Positions 9,008-16,276 of a stretch of DNA of 64,000 bases are shown here, piece by piece. Origin of the DNA: Geobacillus genomosp. 3 (GTDB lineage: Bacteria > Bacillota > Bacilli > Bacillales > Anoxybacillaceae); assembly GCF_000445995.2 (NCBI RefSeq), contig NC_022080.4, forward strand, positions 558,001 through 622,000, given 5' to 3'. The notes below the pieces were generated by a model. It saw only the letters and a program-made list of their open reading frames with translations. It ran no database searches and was not told the DNA's origin. The translations under genes were made by a program, and so were the position numbers. Within the stretch, counting starts at the first letter, position 1; each line of letters starts with the position of its first letter.

Positions 9008-9985
9008 GTGGCCAAAGGCATTATTCATTACGAAGTCGGGGAACAAGTCGATCTGTTTTTGCTCATTAAATCGGCGACAAAAGGCATTGCCAGCAACGGC
9101 AAGCCGTTTTTAACATTAATTTTGCAAGATAAAAGCGGGGACATTGAAGCGAAATTGTGGGACGTCTCTCCGGACGATGAGCAGCGGTATGTGCCGGAAT
9201 GCATTGTCAAAGTGGCGGGAGACATTCACAATTACCGCGGCAAATTGCAGCTGCGCATCCGTTCGATCCGCCCGGCTCACCCCGGCGATGCGGTGCGCGT
9301 TCATGACTTTTTGGAGACGGCGCCGCTTGACCGGGAAGACATGCGGGCGAAGGTGACCGAATACATATTCGCAATGGAAAATCCGAACATCCAGCGCATT
9401 ACCCGTTACTTGTTAAAAAAATATGAAAAACCGTTTTTTGAATACCCGGCGGCGACGAAAAACCATCACGAATTTATTTCCGGACTGGCGTATCATGTTG
9501 TGTCGATGCTTGAACTTGCCAAGGCGCTCGTCCGATTGTATCCGTCGCTCAACAAAGATTTGCTGTATGCCGGCATTATTTTGCATGACCTTGGCAAAGT
9601 GATCGAGCTGTCTGGCCCGGTGTCGGCGTCATATACGCTCGAAGGCAATTTGCTCGGCCATATTTCCATCATGGTGAGCGAAATTAGCAAAGCGGCCGAA
9701 CAGCTTGGCATTCAAGGGGAGGAAGTCATCATTTTGCAACATCTCGTGTTGTCACACCATGGAAAGGCCGAGTGGGGGAGTCCGAAGCCGCCGCTCGTGA
9801 AAGAAGCCGAAGTGCTTCATTATATTGACAATTTGGATGCGAAAATGAACATGATCGATCGGGCGCTCGAAAAAGTGAAGCCGGGCGAATTTACGGAGCG
9901 TATCTTTGCCCTTGACAACCGTTCGTTTTACAAACCAGCGTTTCTAGCTGTTTCAACACCGAAGAAAGAGGGTAATGAAAAATAG
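9008..9985 (+). CDS. yhaM: YhaM, 3'-5' exoribonuclease with OB fold and HD domain
   Basis: A 325-residue protein matching B. subtilis YhaM. An N-terminal nucleic-acid-binding OB fold (about residues 15-90) is followed by an HD domain with the metal-binding LHDLGKV pattern near residue 200 and further His residues (GHISIM, LSHHGK). YhaM family enzymes are Mn-dependent 3'-5' exonucleases of RNA and single-stranded DNA. Start GTG at 9008 follows GGAGGAGAAC. The frame is open upstream to 8903, but that part carries the promoter and terminator. A 41-codon ORF follows 24 bases later. Confidence 0.92.
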   Translation: MAKGIIHYEVGEQVDLFLLIKSATKGIASNGKPFLTLILQDKSGDIEAKLWDVSPDDEQRYVPECIVKVAGDIHNYRGKLQLRIRSIRPAHPGDAVRVHDFLETAPLDREDMRAKVTEYIFAMENPNIQRITRYLLKKYEKPFFEYPAATKNHHEFISGLAYHVVSMLELAKALVRLYPSLNKDLLYAGIILHDLGKVIELSGPVSASYTLEGNLLGHISIMVSEISKAAEQLGIQGEEVIILQHLVLSHHGKAEWGSPKPPLVKEAEVLHYIDNLDAKMNMIDRALEKVKPGEFTERIFALDNRSFYKPAFLAVSTPKKEGNEK

Positions 9986-10009
9986 CCGTCGGCAAAGGAG
10001 GGATAGAGC

Positions 10010-10135
10010 GTGATCGAACCGATCATTGAAATCGTCCCAACATCCCAGCACGAACAGGCGAAAGAAAAGTTGAGCGAGCTGCGCAAACAGTGGAAGAAAG
10101 CAAAGGAGAAAACGAAAAGGCGAAATGAAGCATAA
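10010..10135 (+). CDS. Small 41-residue basic/charged protein downstream of yhaM
   Basis: GTG at 10010 is preceded by a near-perfect AAAGGAGG seven bases upstream and opens 41 codons ending at TAA 10133-10135. The peptide begins hydrophobic/acidic (MIEPIIEIVPTS) and continues as a strongly charged Lys/Arg/Glu helix. A long hairpin terminator follows. The ribosome binding site and terminator argue for a real gene co-transcribed with yhaM. I do not recognise a family. Confidence 0.65.
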   Translation: MIEPIIEIVPTSQHEQAKEKLSELRKQWKKAKEKTKRRNEA

Positions 10136-10145
10136 GCGTTGTCCC

Positions 10146-10180
10146 AAAGAAAGAGGCGGTGTTCCCGCCTCTTTCTTTAT
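10146..10180 (+). terminator. Terminator after yhaM and the 41-codon ORF
   Basis: A perfect 14-bp stem (10146-10159 with 10165-10178) encloses TGTTC; the 3' arm itself ends in CTTTCTTT. Confidence 0.85.
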
Positions 10181-10244
10181 GCATACGGCTGCCTGCTTGC
10201 GCGTATAGTGTAGTAAGACAAGCACATGAAAAAGGGGGATGAGG

Positions 10245-10430
10245 ATGCTCAGTTTGCCGTGGTGGATCTACCTAGTCGTGGCCGGCATTATTTTCAGTGG
10301 TTATATGACCGTGAAAACGGCGGCGCGCGAGCGGGAAATAGATGAGGCGTTTATTGAAAAAGAGGGGGAAGTTTATATGGAGCGCATTCGCCAAGAACGC
10401 GAACGGCGCAAGCAAGCAAAGTCCTTGTAA
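10245..10430 (+). CDS. yhaL: YhaL, small sporulation-associated membrane protein
   Basis: A 61-residue protein with one N-terminal membrane segment (PWWIYLVVAGIIFSGYM) and a strongly charged helical tail (EKEGEVYMERIRQERER). This matches B. subtilis YhaL, which is annotated as a sporulation protein, in sequence style and in position after yhaM. ATG at 10245 is better spaced from AAGGGGG than ATG at 10239. Confidence 0.82.
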   Translation: MLSLPWWIYLVVAGIIFSGYMTVKTAAREREIDEAFIEKEGEVYMERIRQERERRKQAKSL

Positions 10431-10452
10431 TATTCAAGGGCTTCTTTTTTTT
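10421..10452 (+). terminator. Terminator after yhaL
   Basis: CCTTG and CAAGG (with GT/GC extension) enclose a 7-base loop and are followed by TTCTTTTTTTT. The hairpin overlaps the last codons of yhaL. Confidence 0.75.
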
Positions 10453-10564
10453 AGTAAATATCATTTGAAAACGCTTTTTTCGAAAAATTCCCTTTCTTTT
10501 TTAAGAATTCATGTTAGGATAATAATATCAACGGACTACGAGTGAACAAAGTGAGGGATGAGGA

Positions 10565-11647
10565 ATGAAACGCGCGTACAATTTCAATGCCGGCCCGTCG
10601 GCGCTGCCGCTGCCGGTGCTCGAGCGGGCGCAACAGGAGCTGCTCAACTTTCAAAACACCGGGATGTCGGTCATGGAATTAAGCCACCGGAGCAAAGAAT
10701 ACGACGCCGTCCATAATGCGGCGAAAGAGCGGCTCAAGCGGCTCCTAAACGTACCGGATGGCTATGACGTTTTGTTTTTGCAAGGCGGGGCGAGCTTGCA
10801 GTTTGCGATGGTGCCGATGAATTTCCTCGCTGAAGGGAAAATCGGCTGCTATGTGCTGACAGGGGCGTGGTCGGAGAAAGCGCTGAAAGAAGCGCAAAAA
10901 ATTGGTTTGACGACGGTTGTCGCCTCGAGCAAAGAGACGAACTACACGTATATTCCGTCGCTCGACGACGTGAAATGGCCGAAAGATGCTGCCTACGTCC
11001 ACATTACATCCAATAACACGATTTTCGGTACACAATGGCACGAGTTTCCGGACGTGCCGGCTGATCTTGTCGCTGACATGTCGAGCGACATTTTGAGCCG
11101 GCCGTTTGATGTTAACAAGTTTGCCCTCATTTATGCCGGGGCACAAAAAAATCTCGGTCCGTCGGGAGTTACGGTCGTCATCATCCGCAACGATTTGCTT
11201 GAGCGCATCCCGGATGGGCTGCCGACAATGCTTGATTATCGGACGCATCAAAAAAGTAATTCGTTGTACAACACGCCGCCGACGTTTGCGATTTATATGT
11301 TGTCGCTTGTGCTCGAATGGGTTGAGGAACAAGGCGGTGTGGCTGCTGTAGAAGAGCGTAATCGTCAAAAAGCGGCGGTGCTGTACGGGGCGATTGACGA
11401 AAGTGACGGCTTTTACAAACCGCACGCCGAAAAAGGAAGCCGCTCGTTTATGAACGTCACTTTTACGCTTCCGAATGACGAGCTGACGAAAACGTTCCTT
11501 GCGGAAGCGAAGGAGCGCGGTTTTGTTGGGCTTGGCGGCCACCGGTCGGTTGGCGGATGCCGGGCATCGATTTACAATGCAGTGCCGCTTGAAGCATGCG
11601 AGGCGCTTGCGTCGTTTATGAACGACTTCCGCCGTCGTTTTGCCTGA
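10565..11647 (+). CDS. serC: SerC, phosphoserine aminotransferase
   Basis: A 360-residue class V aminotransferase with full-length SerC features: NFNAGPSALP at the N-terminus, and the PLP-binding lysine in GAQKNLGPSGV (about residue 195). It converts 3-phosphohydroxypyruvate and glutamate to phosphoserine in serine synthesis. ATG 10565 follows GAGGGATGAGG. A TG-TAGGAT extended -10-like element lies at about 10512-10520. The next gene is the tryptophan transporter, as in B. subtilis. Confidence 0.96.
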   Translation: MKRAYNFNAGPSALPLPVLERAQQELLNFQNTGMSVMELSHRSKEYDAVHNAAKERLKRLLNVPDGYDVLFLQGGASLQFAMVPMNFLAEGKIGCYVLTGAWSEKALKEAQKIGLTTVVASSKETNYTYIPSLDDVKWPKDAAYVHITSNNTIFGTQWHEFPDVPADLVADMSSDILSRPFDVNKFALIYAGAQKNLGPSGVTVVIIRNDLLERIPDGLPTMLDYRTHQKSNSLYNTPPTFAIYMLSLVLEWVEEQGGVAAVEERNRQKAAVLYGAIDESDGFYKPHAEKGSRSFMNVTFTLPNDELTKTFLAEAKERGFVGLGGHRSVGGCRASIYNAVPLEACEALASFMNDFRRRFA

Positions 11648-11657
11648 AAATTTCTTC

Positions 11658-11686
11658 TTCACTTTTGTGCTGCAAAGTGATATAAT
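11658..11686 (+). promoter_or_regulatory. SigA promoter for trpP
   Basis: TATAAT at 11681-11686 with an extended TG at 11678-11679; a weak TTCACT lies 17 bases upstream at 11658-11663. Transcription would begin near 11693, just before the triplet repeats. Confidence 0.65.
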
Positions 11687-11707
11687 GATAGAAAAATTCT
11701 CAAGCGA

Positions 11708-11760
11708 GAGAATAGACGAGGAGAGATGAGGAGAGATGAGCATGAATGTGAGGACATTAG
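11708..11760 (+). promoter_or_regulatory. TRAP (MtrB) RNA-binding site over the trpP ribosome binding site and start
   Basis: Seven NAG triplets separated by exactly two bases run through 11708-11740 (GAG at 11708, TAG 11713, GAG 11718, 11723, 11728, 11733, 11738), then GAG at 11750 and TAG at 11758, giving nine in all. They cover the ribosome binding site and the start codon. In B. subtilis, tryptophan-activated TRAP binds nine such repeats in the trpP leader and blocks translation. The same control is strongly implied here. Confidence 0.9.
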
Positions 11761-12266
11761 TATCAATGGCGCTGTTAGTCGGAATCGGAGCCGTGCTGCA
11801 TGCGGTCATTCCTGGACTGTTTGCCGGCATGAAGCCGGATATGATGCTGGCCATGATGTTTTTGGCGATTTTGCTGTTTCCGAGCGTTAAAGCGGCCGGC
11901 CTTGTCGGTGTCGCCACCGGCTTGATTTCCGCTATGACGACGACGTTCCCGGGCGGGCAGCTGCCAAATGTGATCGATAAAATTATCACCGCCTTTGTTG
12001 TGTTTGCCCTCGTAACCTTGCTGAAAAAATACAGCCAAACGGTTGTCGGGGCCGCGGTGTTGACGGCTGTCGGCACCGTCATCTCTGGCGCGGTGTTTTT
12101 GACGGCGGCGCTCTTGCTCGTCGGGTTGCCGGGCGGAACGGCGTTTCCGGCGCTGTTTGTCACCGTTGTGCTGCCGGCCGCGGCGTTGAACACAGTGGCG
12201 ATGGTCATTGTCTATCCGATCGTGGCGTCGATTTTCCGGCGGATGAACGTCACAGCGCACGTGTAA
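11742..12266 (+). CDS. trpP: TrpP, tryptophan transporter
   Basis: A 174-residue membrane protein with five or so hydrophobic segments, matching B. subtilis TrpP (YhaG): the stretches GMKPDMMLAMMFLAILLFP and FPGGQLPNVIDK are family-like. ATG at 11742 is preferred over 11736 because of spacing from GAGGAG at 11728-11733. It imports tryptophan. Translation is probably repressed by TRAP, whose sites overlap the start. A strong terminator follows. Confidence 0.92.
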   Translation: MNVRTLVSMALLVGIGAVLHAVIPGLFAGMKPDMMLAMMFLAILLFPSVKAAGLVGVATGLISAMTTTFPGGQLPNVIDKIITAFVVFALVTLLKKYSQTVVGAAVLTAVGTVISGAVFLTAALLLVGLPGGTAFPALFVTVVLPAAALNTVAMVIVYPIVASIFRRMNVTAHV

Positions 12267-12269
12267 ACA

Positions 12270-12305
12270 GCAAAAAACCCGATCATGGTTGGTCGGGTTT
12301 TTTGC
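12270..12305 (+). terminator. Terminator after trpP
   Basis: A perfect 13-bp stem, 12270-12282 with 12293-12305, whose A-rich 5' arm and T-rich 3' arm could also act on the minus strand for the small gene at 12385-12573. Confidence 0.85.
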
Positions 12306-12384
12306 TATCAAAGGGGGCGGGCGGAAAAAATGCCCATCCATAGCTTGGTTATTACCTTTCATTATGTGAAAATTCAAATAAGTT

Positions 12385-12573
12385 CTAGACGTAGCGAAGA
12401 AGCCAGGCGGCGAGCAGACAGATGGACGCTATTCCAATATAGCGCACAGCCCGCTCTTTCAGCAGTGCTTTCGGCGGGTATGCCCGCGCTTTCCATAAAG
12501 CAAAAAAGGTGTTTATAAAAAGACAGAAAAATAAGAATCCGGCAGTGACAAGCAACCATTGTATATACATCAT
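12385..12573 (-). CDS. Small two-segment membrane protein, function unknown
   Basis: A 62-residue protein with two hydrophobic segments (WLLVTAGFLFFCLFINTFFAL and YIGIASICLLAAWLL) joined by a basic loop (KARAYPPKALLKER). AGGAGGAGA lies six bases before ATG 12573, a very strong ribosome binding site, which is the main reason to accept this frame over the overlapping alternatives. It is divergent from hpr. I do not recognise the family. Confidence 0.7.
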   Translation of the reverse strand: MMYIQWLLVTAGFLFFCLFINTFFALWKARAYPPKALLKERAVRYIGIASICLLAAWLLRYV

Positions 12574-12678
12574 TATGTTCTCCTCCTGTATGCGGCAAGC
12601 GCTTTATGGTTACTACTATGAATATGCAAAAAAAATTATAAAAATAAATGTTTTTGTCTTTATTCCTTTTTGTTTTAT

Positions 12679-12687
12679 TGATATAAT
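12679..12687 (+). promoter_or_regulatory. Extended -10 promoter for hpr
   Basis: TGATATAAT: TG, one base, then a perfect TATAAT at 12682-12687 in an AT-rich divergent region. No good -35 at 17 bases. Confidence 0.65.
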
Positions 12688-12726
12688 AGGGAGTAAAAAT
12701 ACGGTGAGGGAAGAGTGGGTGGAACG

Positions 12727-13332
12727 ATGAAAGCGACAGAACAGCACTATTCCATCAAAGAGGCCATGTTATTCAGCCAACGGATCGCCCAGCTGAGCAA
12801 AGCGTTATGGAAATCGATTGAAAAGGATTGGCAGCAATGGATTAAGCCGTTTGACTTGAACATTAACGAGCACCATATTTTATGGATCGCCTACCATTTT
12901 AAAGGCGCCTCGATTTCGGAAATTGCCAAATTTGGTGTGATGCACGTTTCAACGGCATTTAATTTTTCGAAAAAACTGGAAGAAAAAGGATTACTTTCGT
13001 TTTCCAAAAAGCAAGATGACAAGCGTAATACGTATATCGAGCTGACAGAAAAGGGCGAAGAAGTGCTGATGAAGCTCATGGAAACGTACGATCCGGCGAA
13101 AAATGCGGTGTTTAATGGGGCGCTGCCGTTGCGCGACTTGTACGGTAAGTTTCCTGAAATTTTAGAAATGATGTGCATTGTCCGCAACATTTACGGGGAT
13201 GATTTTATGGAGATTTTCGAGCGGGCGTTCGAAAACATTAAAGAAGATTTTGTCGAGCAGGACGGTAAGCTCGTCAAGCGGGCGCCAAAAGCGGAAGAGC
13301 ACGAGAAAGAGCTGGCCGGCCAGGCTAACTGA
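12727..13332 (+). CDS. hpr: Hpr (ScoC), MarR-family transition-state regulator
   Basis: A 201-residue MarR-type DNA-binding protein nearly identical in its core to B. subtilis Hpr ([39 protein letters not shown]). Hpr represses extracellular protease and some sporulation genes and adjusts peptide uptake during the transition state. ATG at 12727 aligns exactly with the B. subtilis start; GTG at 12715 would add four residues. Its last 8 bases overlap the 3' end of yhaI on the opposite strand. Confidence 0.95.
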   Translation: MKATEQHYSIKEAMLFSQRIAQLSKALWKSIEKDWQQWIKPFDLNINEHHILWIAYHFKGASISEIAKFGVMHVSTAFNFSKKLEEKGLLSFSKKQDDKRNTYIELTEKGEEVLMKLMETYDPAKNAVFNGALPLRDLYGKFPEILEMMCIVRNIYGDDFMEIFERAFENIKEDFVEQDGKLVKRAPKAEEHEKELAGQAN

Positions 13333-13666
13333 CGGTTCGGATGAGTGCTTTTAGTTCAGTCATAAGCGGCACAAACATTTGTTGGGCCAACATGGCATCA
13401 ACTGTTTGTTCAAGCGGAAGGTTCGGATGAAGCATCCCGGCGAATTGCACGAGCAAGGGAGTAAAAATCGTCAATCCTTCCGCTTTTTGCTGCTCATATT
13501 GTTCGGCGAGCTCGTGACAAAACGACAGGAACGCATCGACTTCTTCTTTCGTTAAATCGGCGCGGATGACGAGGGAATAAAACGGTTTTTTCGTTTCATC
13601 CACCATTTCCATCAGCAACGACTGGTGAAATTCGAGCTTAGCGACTCGTTTTTCCAGCGATTCCAT
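13325..13666 (-). CDS. yhaI: YhaI, DUF1878-type protein
   Basis: A 113-residue mostly helical protein beginning [25 protein letters not shown] eight bases before ATG 13666 decides the start; the frame is open upstream to 13690. It matches B. subtilis YhaI in position, converging on hpr. Function unknown. The stop codon lies inside the hpr coding sequence, so the two transcripts overlap at their 3' ends. Confidence 0.8.
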   Translation of the reverse strand: MESLEKRVAKLEFHQSLLMEMVDETKKPFYSLVIRADLTKEEVDAFLSFCHELAEQYEQQKAEGLTIFTPLLVQFAGMLHPNLPLEQTVDAMLAQQMFVPLMTELKALIRTVS

Positions 13667-13860
13667 ACACCGTGCTCCTTTGGCTGACATAAAATGTGAC
13701 CGCTTTTACGTATATTTTACCGAATTTGTGCACATTCACCAATAGAAAAAAATTAGTGCGCCATGCGTGAAAGAGAAAAAAGATTGATTTCCGGTCGTGG
13801 ACGATGTAAAGTTAAAGCCATGGGCGGCGTTTGGTTAAGACGAGGAGGAGGGGAACAGCT

Positions 13861-14040
13861 TTGACGCTTTATTTTATCCCTCTAGCGGTTGCGGTCTTGT
13901 TTTTGGCGAACCAGCTCACCCACTCGCTCTGTGCACAGCGCGATATTCCGGAGGAGCAACAGCCGGCCGTTTTTCGCACCATCAATGTACTTATTACGAT
14001 TTTATTGATTTCTTCCTATTTTGAAGTGTTGCTTACATAA
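13861..14040 (+). CDS. Small two-segment membrane protein, function unknown
   Basis: TTG at 13861 lies seven bases after GAGGAGGAGGGG, an excellent ribosome binding site; the frame continues upstream without one. The 59-residue product has two hydrophobic segments (YFIPLAVAVLFLAN and TINVLITILLISSYFEVLL) flanking a short polar loop rich in Gln/Glu. Unrecognised. Confidence 0.65.
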   Translation: MTLYFIPLAVAVLFLANQLTHSLCAQRDIPEEQQPAVFRTINVLITILLISSYFEVLLT

Positions 14041-14083
14041 AAACGCCTGCTCCGCCCACAGGCGAAGAGGGGACAATGAACGA

Positions 14084-14114
14084 AGAGGGTGCTCCCGGCG
14101 CGGGAACACCCTCT
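14084..14114 (-). terminator. Terminator after the YjcZ-type gene
   Basis: A 14-bp stem with one mismatch (14084-14097 with 14101-14114) lies just downstream of the minus-strand 29-codon gene. It could equally end the plus-strand gene that stops at 14040. Confidence 0.7.
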
Positions 14115-14119
14115 TTCGC

Positions 14120-14209
14120 TTAATAGATGACGCAAGCACAGCCGACAATGATGAGCAAAATAAACAGCACGACAATTAACGCAAAGCCTCCGGCATAAGG
14201 TGCGCTCAT
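14120..14209 (-). CDS. YjcZ-family tiny sporulation membrane peptide
   Basis: A 29-residue peptide with the family signature: GGFALIVVLFILLIIVG followed by a short tail. AAAGGGGGTG seven bases before ATG 14209 and the terminator downstream confirm it as a gene despite its length. Members of this tiny transmembrane family are widespread in Bacillus spores; their role is unknown. Confidence 0.85.
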   Translation of the reverse strand: MSAPYAGGFALIVVLFILLIIVGCACVIY

Positions 14210-14334
14210 TGTAACACCCCCTTTCAGCAAGGAGAAGCCCGCCGCGGTGCTTCATCTCCATCATATGTGCGGCAAGCGGGCAATGGATGGGCGGATGGCT
14301 GAAACGGAAATAGGTTTTTTTTTTGCGGCAAATG

Positions 14335-14343
14335 TGGTATAGT
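14335..14343 (+). promoter_or_regulatory. Extended -10 promoter for prsA
   Basis: TGGTATAGT (TG, one base, TATAGT at 14338-14343). A T-rich stretch precedes it but no clear -35. Confidence 0.5.
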
Positions 14344-14349
14344 TATTGT

Positions 14350-14504
14350 CGTGGTTTAGGGGGGAGGCGTTTTGTTTCGCAATGCCTCCGCAGGTGCGTA
14401 ACGCATCGCCCGGTGTTGAACAAGTTCAACCGACTGATGCCGGAACATCAATAGCCGGCAGCTTGAAAAGGAAAATGAAAAAAGATGTAGGGGTTGTGAA
14501 ACGG
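14350..14504 (+). promoter_or_regulatory. Hairpin-rich 5' leader of prsA
   Basis: About 155 bases separate the promoter from the prsA start. Four consecutive hairpins can be drawn: 14363-14389 (GGAGGC/GCCTCC), 14393-14407 (TGCG/CGCA), 14415-14430 (GTTGAA/TTCAAC) and 14438-14460 (TGCCGG/CCGGCA). No terminator run follows any of them and no known riboswitch consensus was recognised. The region also stays open in the prsA frame, which is why long N-terminal extensions can be called. Confidence 0.5.
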
Positions 14505-15341
14505 ATGAAAAAATGGATGATGGCCGCCGCCGTTGTTTCGCTTTTGGCTTTGTCGGCCTGCAATAACGGCGATTCAGAAGCGATTGTCGAAACGGAAAAC
14601 GGTGCTATTACGAAAGATGAATTTTATAATGAAATGAAAGAGCGCGTCGGCAAGACAGTGCTTCGTGATTTAATCGATCAAAAAGTGTTGAGTGAAAAGT
14701 ACAAGGTGACAGACGAGGAGATCGACCGTGAAATCGAACGGATTAAGGAGGCGTACGGCACGCAGTACGACTTGATTGTACAGCAAAACGGAGAAAACGT
14801 GATCCGCGAGATGATCAAGCTCGACTTGCTGCGGACGAAGGCAGCGATTGAAGATATTAAAGTGAAGGATGAAGAGCTGAAAGAGTATTACGAAAACTAC
14901 AAGCCAAAAGTTCGCGCCAGCCATATTTTAGTGAAAGATGAAAAAACCGCGAAAGAAGTGAAGGCGAAGCTGGACAAAGGTGAAGACTTCGCCAAGTTGG
15001 CAAAAGAGTATTCGCAAGATCCGGGCTCGGCTTCTAACGGCGGTGATTTAGGCTGGTTCGGCCCGGGCAAAATGGTTAAAGAGTTTGAGGATGCGGCCTA
15101 CCAACTGAAAGTCGGCGAAGTGAGCGATCCGATTAAAACCGATTACGGTTACCATATCATTAAAGTGACGGATAAGGAAAAGAAAAAGTCATTTAACGAA
15201 ATGAAAGACGAAATTACATTTGAAGTAAAACGGAGCAAACTTGACCCGACAACAATGCAATCGAAAGTGGATGAACTTGTGAAAGACGCCGGCGTTGAGA
15301 TCAAGGACAAAGACTTGCAAGATGTGCTTGGACAACAGTAA
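14505..15341 (+). CDS. prsA: PrsA, extracellular foldase lipoprotein (parvulin)
   Basis: A 278-residue lipoprotein: signal peptide [19 protein letters not shown] with lipobox LSAC (Cys19), then a parvulin-type peptidyl-prolyl isomerase domain at about residues 130-225 ([33 protein letters not shown]). It is anchored outside the membrane and helps secreted proteins fold. ATG 14505 is chosen for the compact signal peptide; an alternative ATG at 14475 has AAAAGGA upstream and would add ten residues. Confidence 0.95.
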   Translation: MKKWMMAAAVVSLLALSACNNGDSEAIVETENGAITKDEFYNEMKERVGKTVLRDLIDQKVLSEKYKVTDEEIDREIERIKEAYGTQYDLIVQQNGENVIREMIKLDLLRTKAAIEDIKVKDEELKEYYENYKPKVRASHILVKDEKTAKEVKAKLDKGEDFAKLAKEYSQDPGSASNGGDLGWFGPGKMVKEFEDAAYQLKVGEVSDPIKTDYGYHIIKVTDKEKKKSFNEMKDEITFEVKRSKLDPTTMQSKVDELVKDAGVEIKDKDLQDVLGQQ

Positions 15342-15345
15342 AAAA

Positions 15346-15378
15346 GCGGAAGCAGGGTTTTGCCTGCTTCCGTTTTTA
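15346..15378. terminator. Terminator between convergent prsA and hit
   Basis: CGGAAGCAGG (15347-15356) pairs with CCTGCTTCCG (15363-15372), flanked by A5 and T5, so it can work in both directions. Confidence 0.88.
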
Positions 15379-15798
15379 GTTGAGTTGGTGGCGGATTGTG
15401 GCGGCGATTGTCTGCAAGTCGGCGGGTGTATAGTCGCTGGCATGTGATTTCCAGACGGCGCCAAATCCGTCGCCTTTGCCGTAGCGCGGAATGAGATGAA
15501 GATGGTAATGGAACACCGTTTGCCCAGCTGATTCGCCATTGTTGTTCAGCAAATTGAGCCCGGCCGGGGAGAACGCTTTATTCAATGCGTTGGCGATCGC
15601 GGGCACGACGCTAAACAATCGGCTGGCTACATCAGGCGTGAGGGTAAAAACGTTTTCTGTATGTATTTTCGGGATCACAAGTGTATGGCCTTTCGTAACT
15701 TGGCTGATGTCCAAAAACGCGAGCACATGCTCGTCCTCGTACACTTTCGCCGCCGGCAGTTCACCATTAATAATTTTGCAAAAAATACAATCGCTCAC
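15376..15798 (-). CDS. hit: Hit, HIT-family nucleotide hydrolase
   Basis: A 140-residue HIT protein: CIFCKIINGELP at the N-terminus and the histidine triad HYHLHLIPRYG near residues 97-107. HIT proteins hydrolyse or transfer nucleoside monophosphate groups. GTG at 15798 is preferred because AAAGGGTGA is eight bases upstream; GTG at 15810 adds four residues but overlaps that site. Position beside the ecs genes matches B. subtilis. Confidence 0.93.
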   Translation of the reverse strand: MSDCIFCKIINGELPAAKVYEDEHVLAFLDISQVTKGHTLVIPKIHTENVFTLTPDVASRLFSVVPAIANALNKAFSPAGLNLLNNNGESAGQTVFHYHLHLIPRYGKGDGFGAVWKSHASDYTPADLQTIAATIRHQLN

Positions 15799-15840
15799 GA
15801 AAACGGTCACCCTTTCCTTTTGTTTTCTTCATTTTACCAT

Positions 15841-15882
15841 AAAAAAACCGGGATGTAATCCCGTAAAACGGCTACATCCCGG
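15841..15882 (-). terminator. Strong minus-strand terminator between hit and the tandem small ORFs
   Basis: A perfect 10-bp stem (CCGGGATGTA at 15848-15857 with TACATCCCGG at 15873-15882), with a smaller inner hairpin, is followed on the minus strand by seven T (A7 at 15841-15847). It ends a leftward transcript that must start to the right, where only the two tandem small ORFs lie. Confidence 0.85.
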
Positions 15883-15902
15883 CCGGTGAAAAGGGGAGAG
15901 GA

Positions 15903-16046
15903 TCATGCAAAATCAAATGTGCGTTTGATGAACACCCCATTTGCGACAAAGTCGTTTAGACGTGAGCGCTTCCTTTGTTCAACGTGACCATCCCCTTTTG
16001 GACAGGTTCGTTGCTTCCCAGCAACAGATAGATGGCCTTTGTTCAT
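15903..16046 (-). CDS. Candidate 47-residue small ORF, second of a tandem pair
   Basis: An ATG-started frame of 47 codons begins six bases after the stop of the neighbouring ORF at 16053 and ends before the strong terminator. Its C-terminal half is very basic and carries FVANGVFIKRT, similar to RNGVFVKDT of the neighbour. It has no obvious ribosome binding site, so translation is uncertain. The peptide similarity, the tandem layout and the terminator are the only support. Unrecognised. Confidence 0.35.
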   Translation of the reverse strand: MNKGHLSVAGKQRTCPKGDGHVEQRKRSRLNDFVANGVFIKRTFDFA

Positions 16047-16052
16047 GAACGG

Positions 16053-16142
16053 TTACAACGTCTTGCAGCTCACAACGGTGTCTTTGACGAACACCCCATT
16101 TCGGATGGATCGTTCATCAGCCTTTGCTTGGTGATTCCCCAT
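16053..16142 (-). CDS. Candidate 29-residue small ORF, first of a tandem pair
   Basis: ATG at 16142 opens 29 codons; GAAGAGGGG lies directly before it, closer than usual. ATG at 16163 would add seven residues. The peptide contains IRNGVFVKDT, resembling the downstream ORF. A GCATA-17-CATGATA element at 16186-16158 on the same strand resembles a SigG promoter, but its implied start would leave a leader of only about ten bases. Treat as tentative. Confidence 0.35.
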   Translation of the reverse strand: MGNHQAKADERSIRNGVFVKDTVVSCKTL

Positions 16143-16207
16143 CCCCTCTTCGCTATTTATCATGCCTCGGATCACAGTGTTTATGCAAAGTAGCGAAAAG
16201 AACTTTT

Positions 16208-16237
16208 TTGGTAAAAATAGCTGTTTTTTGGTACAAT
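16208..16237 (+). promoter_or_regulatory. Promoter for ecsAB
   Basis: TTGGTA at 16208-16213, 18-base spacer, TACAAT at 16232-16237 preceded by an extended TG at 16229-16230. Confidence 0.65.
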
Positions 16238-16276
16238 GGGGACGACAGCGATTAGAGAACGGAAAGGAAGCAGACG

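Noticed and set aside
10745..12208. 487-codon minus-strand ORF across serC and trpP
   Set aside because: It spans two confident genes and the TRAP leader on the other strand; it is an antisense shadow.
14346..14504. N-terminal extension of PrsA over its leader
   Set aside because: It would bury the lipoprotein signal peptide 53 residues inside; the open frame is probably incidental.
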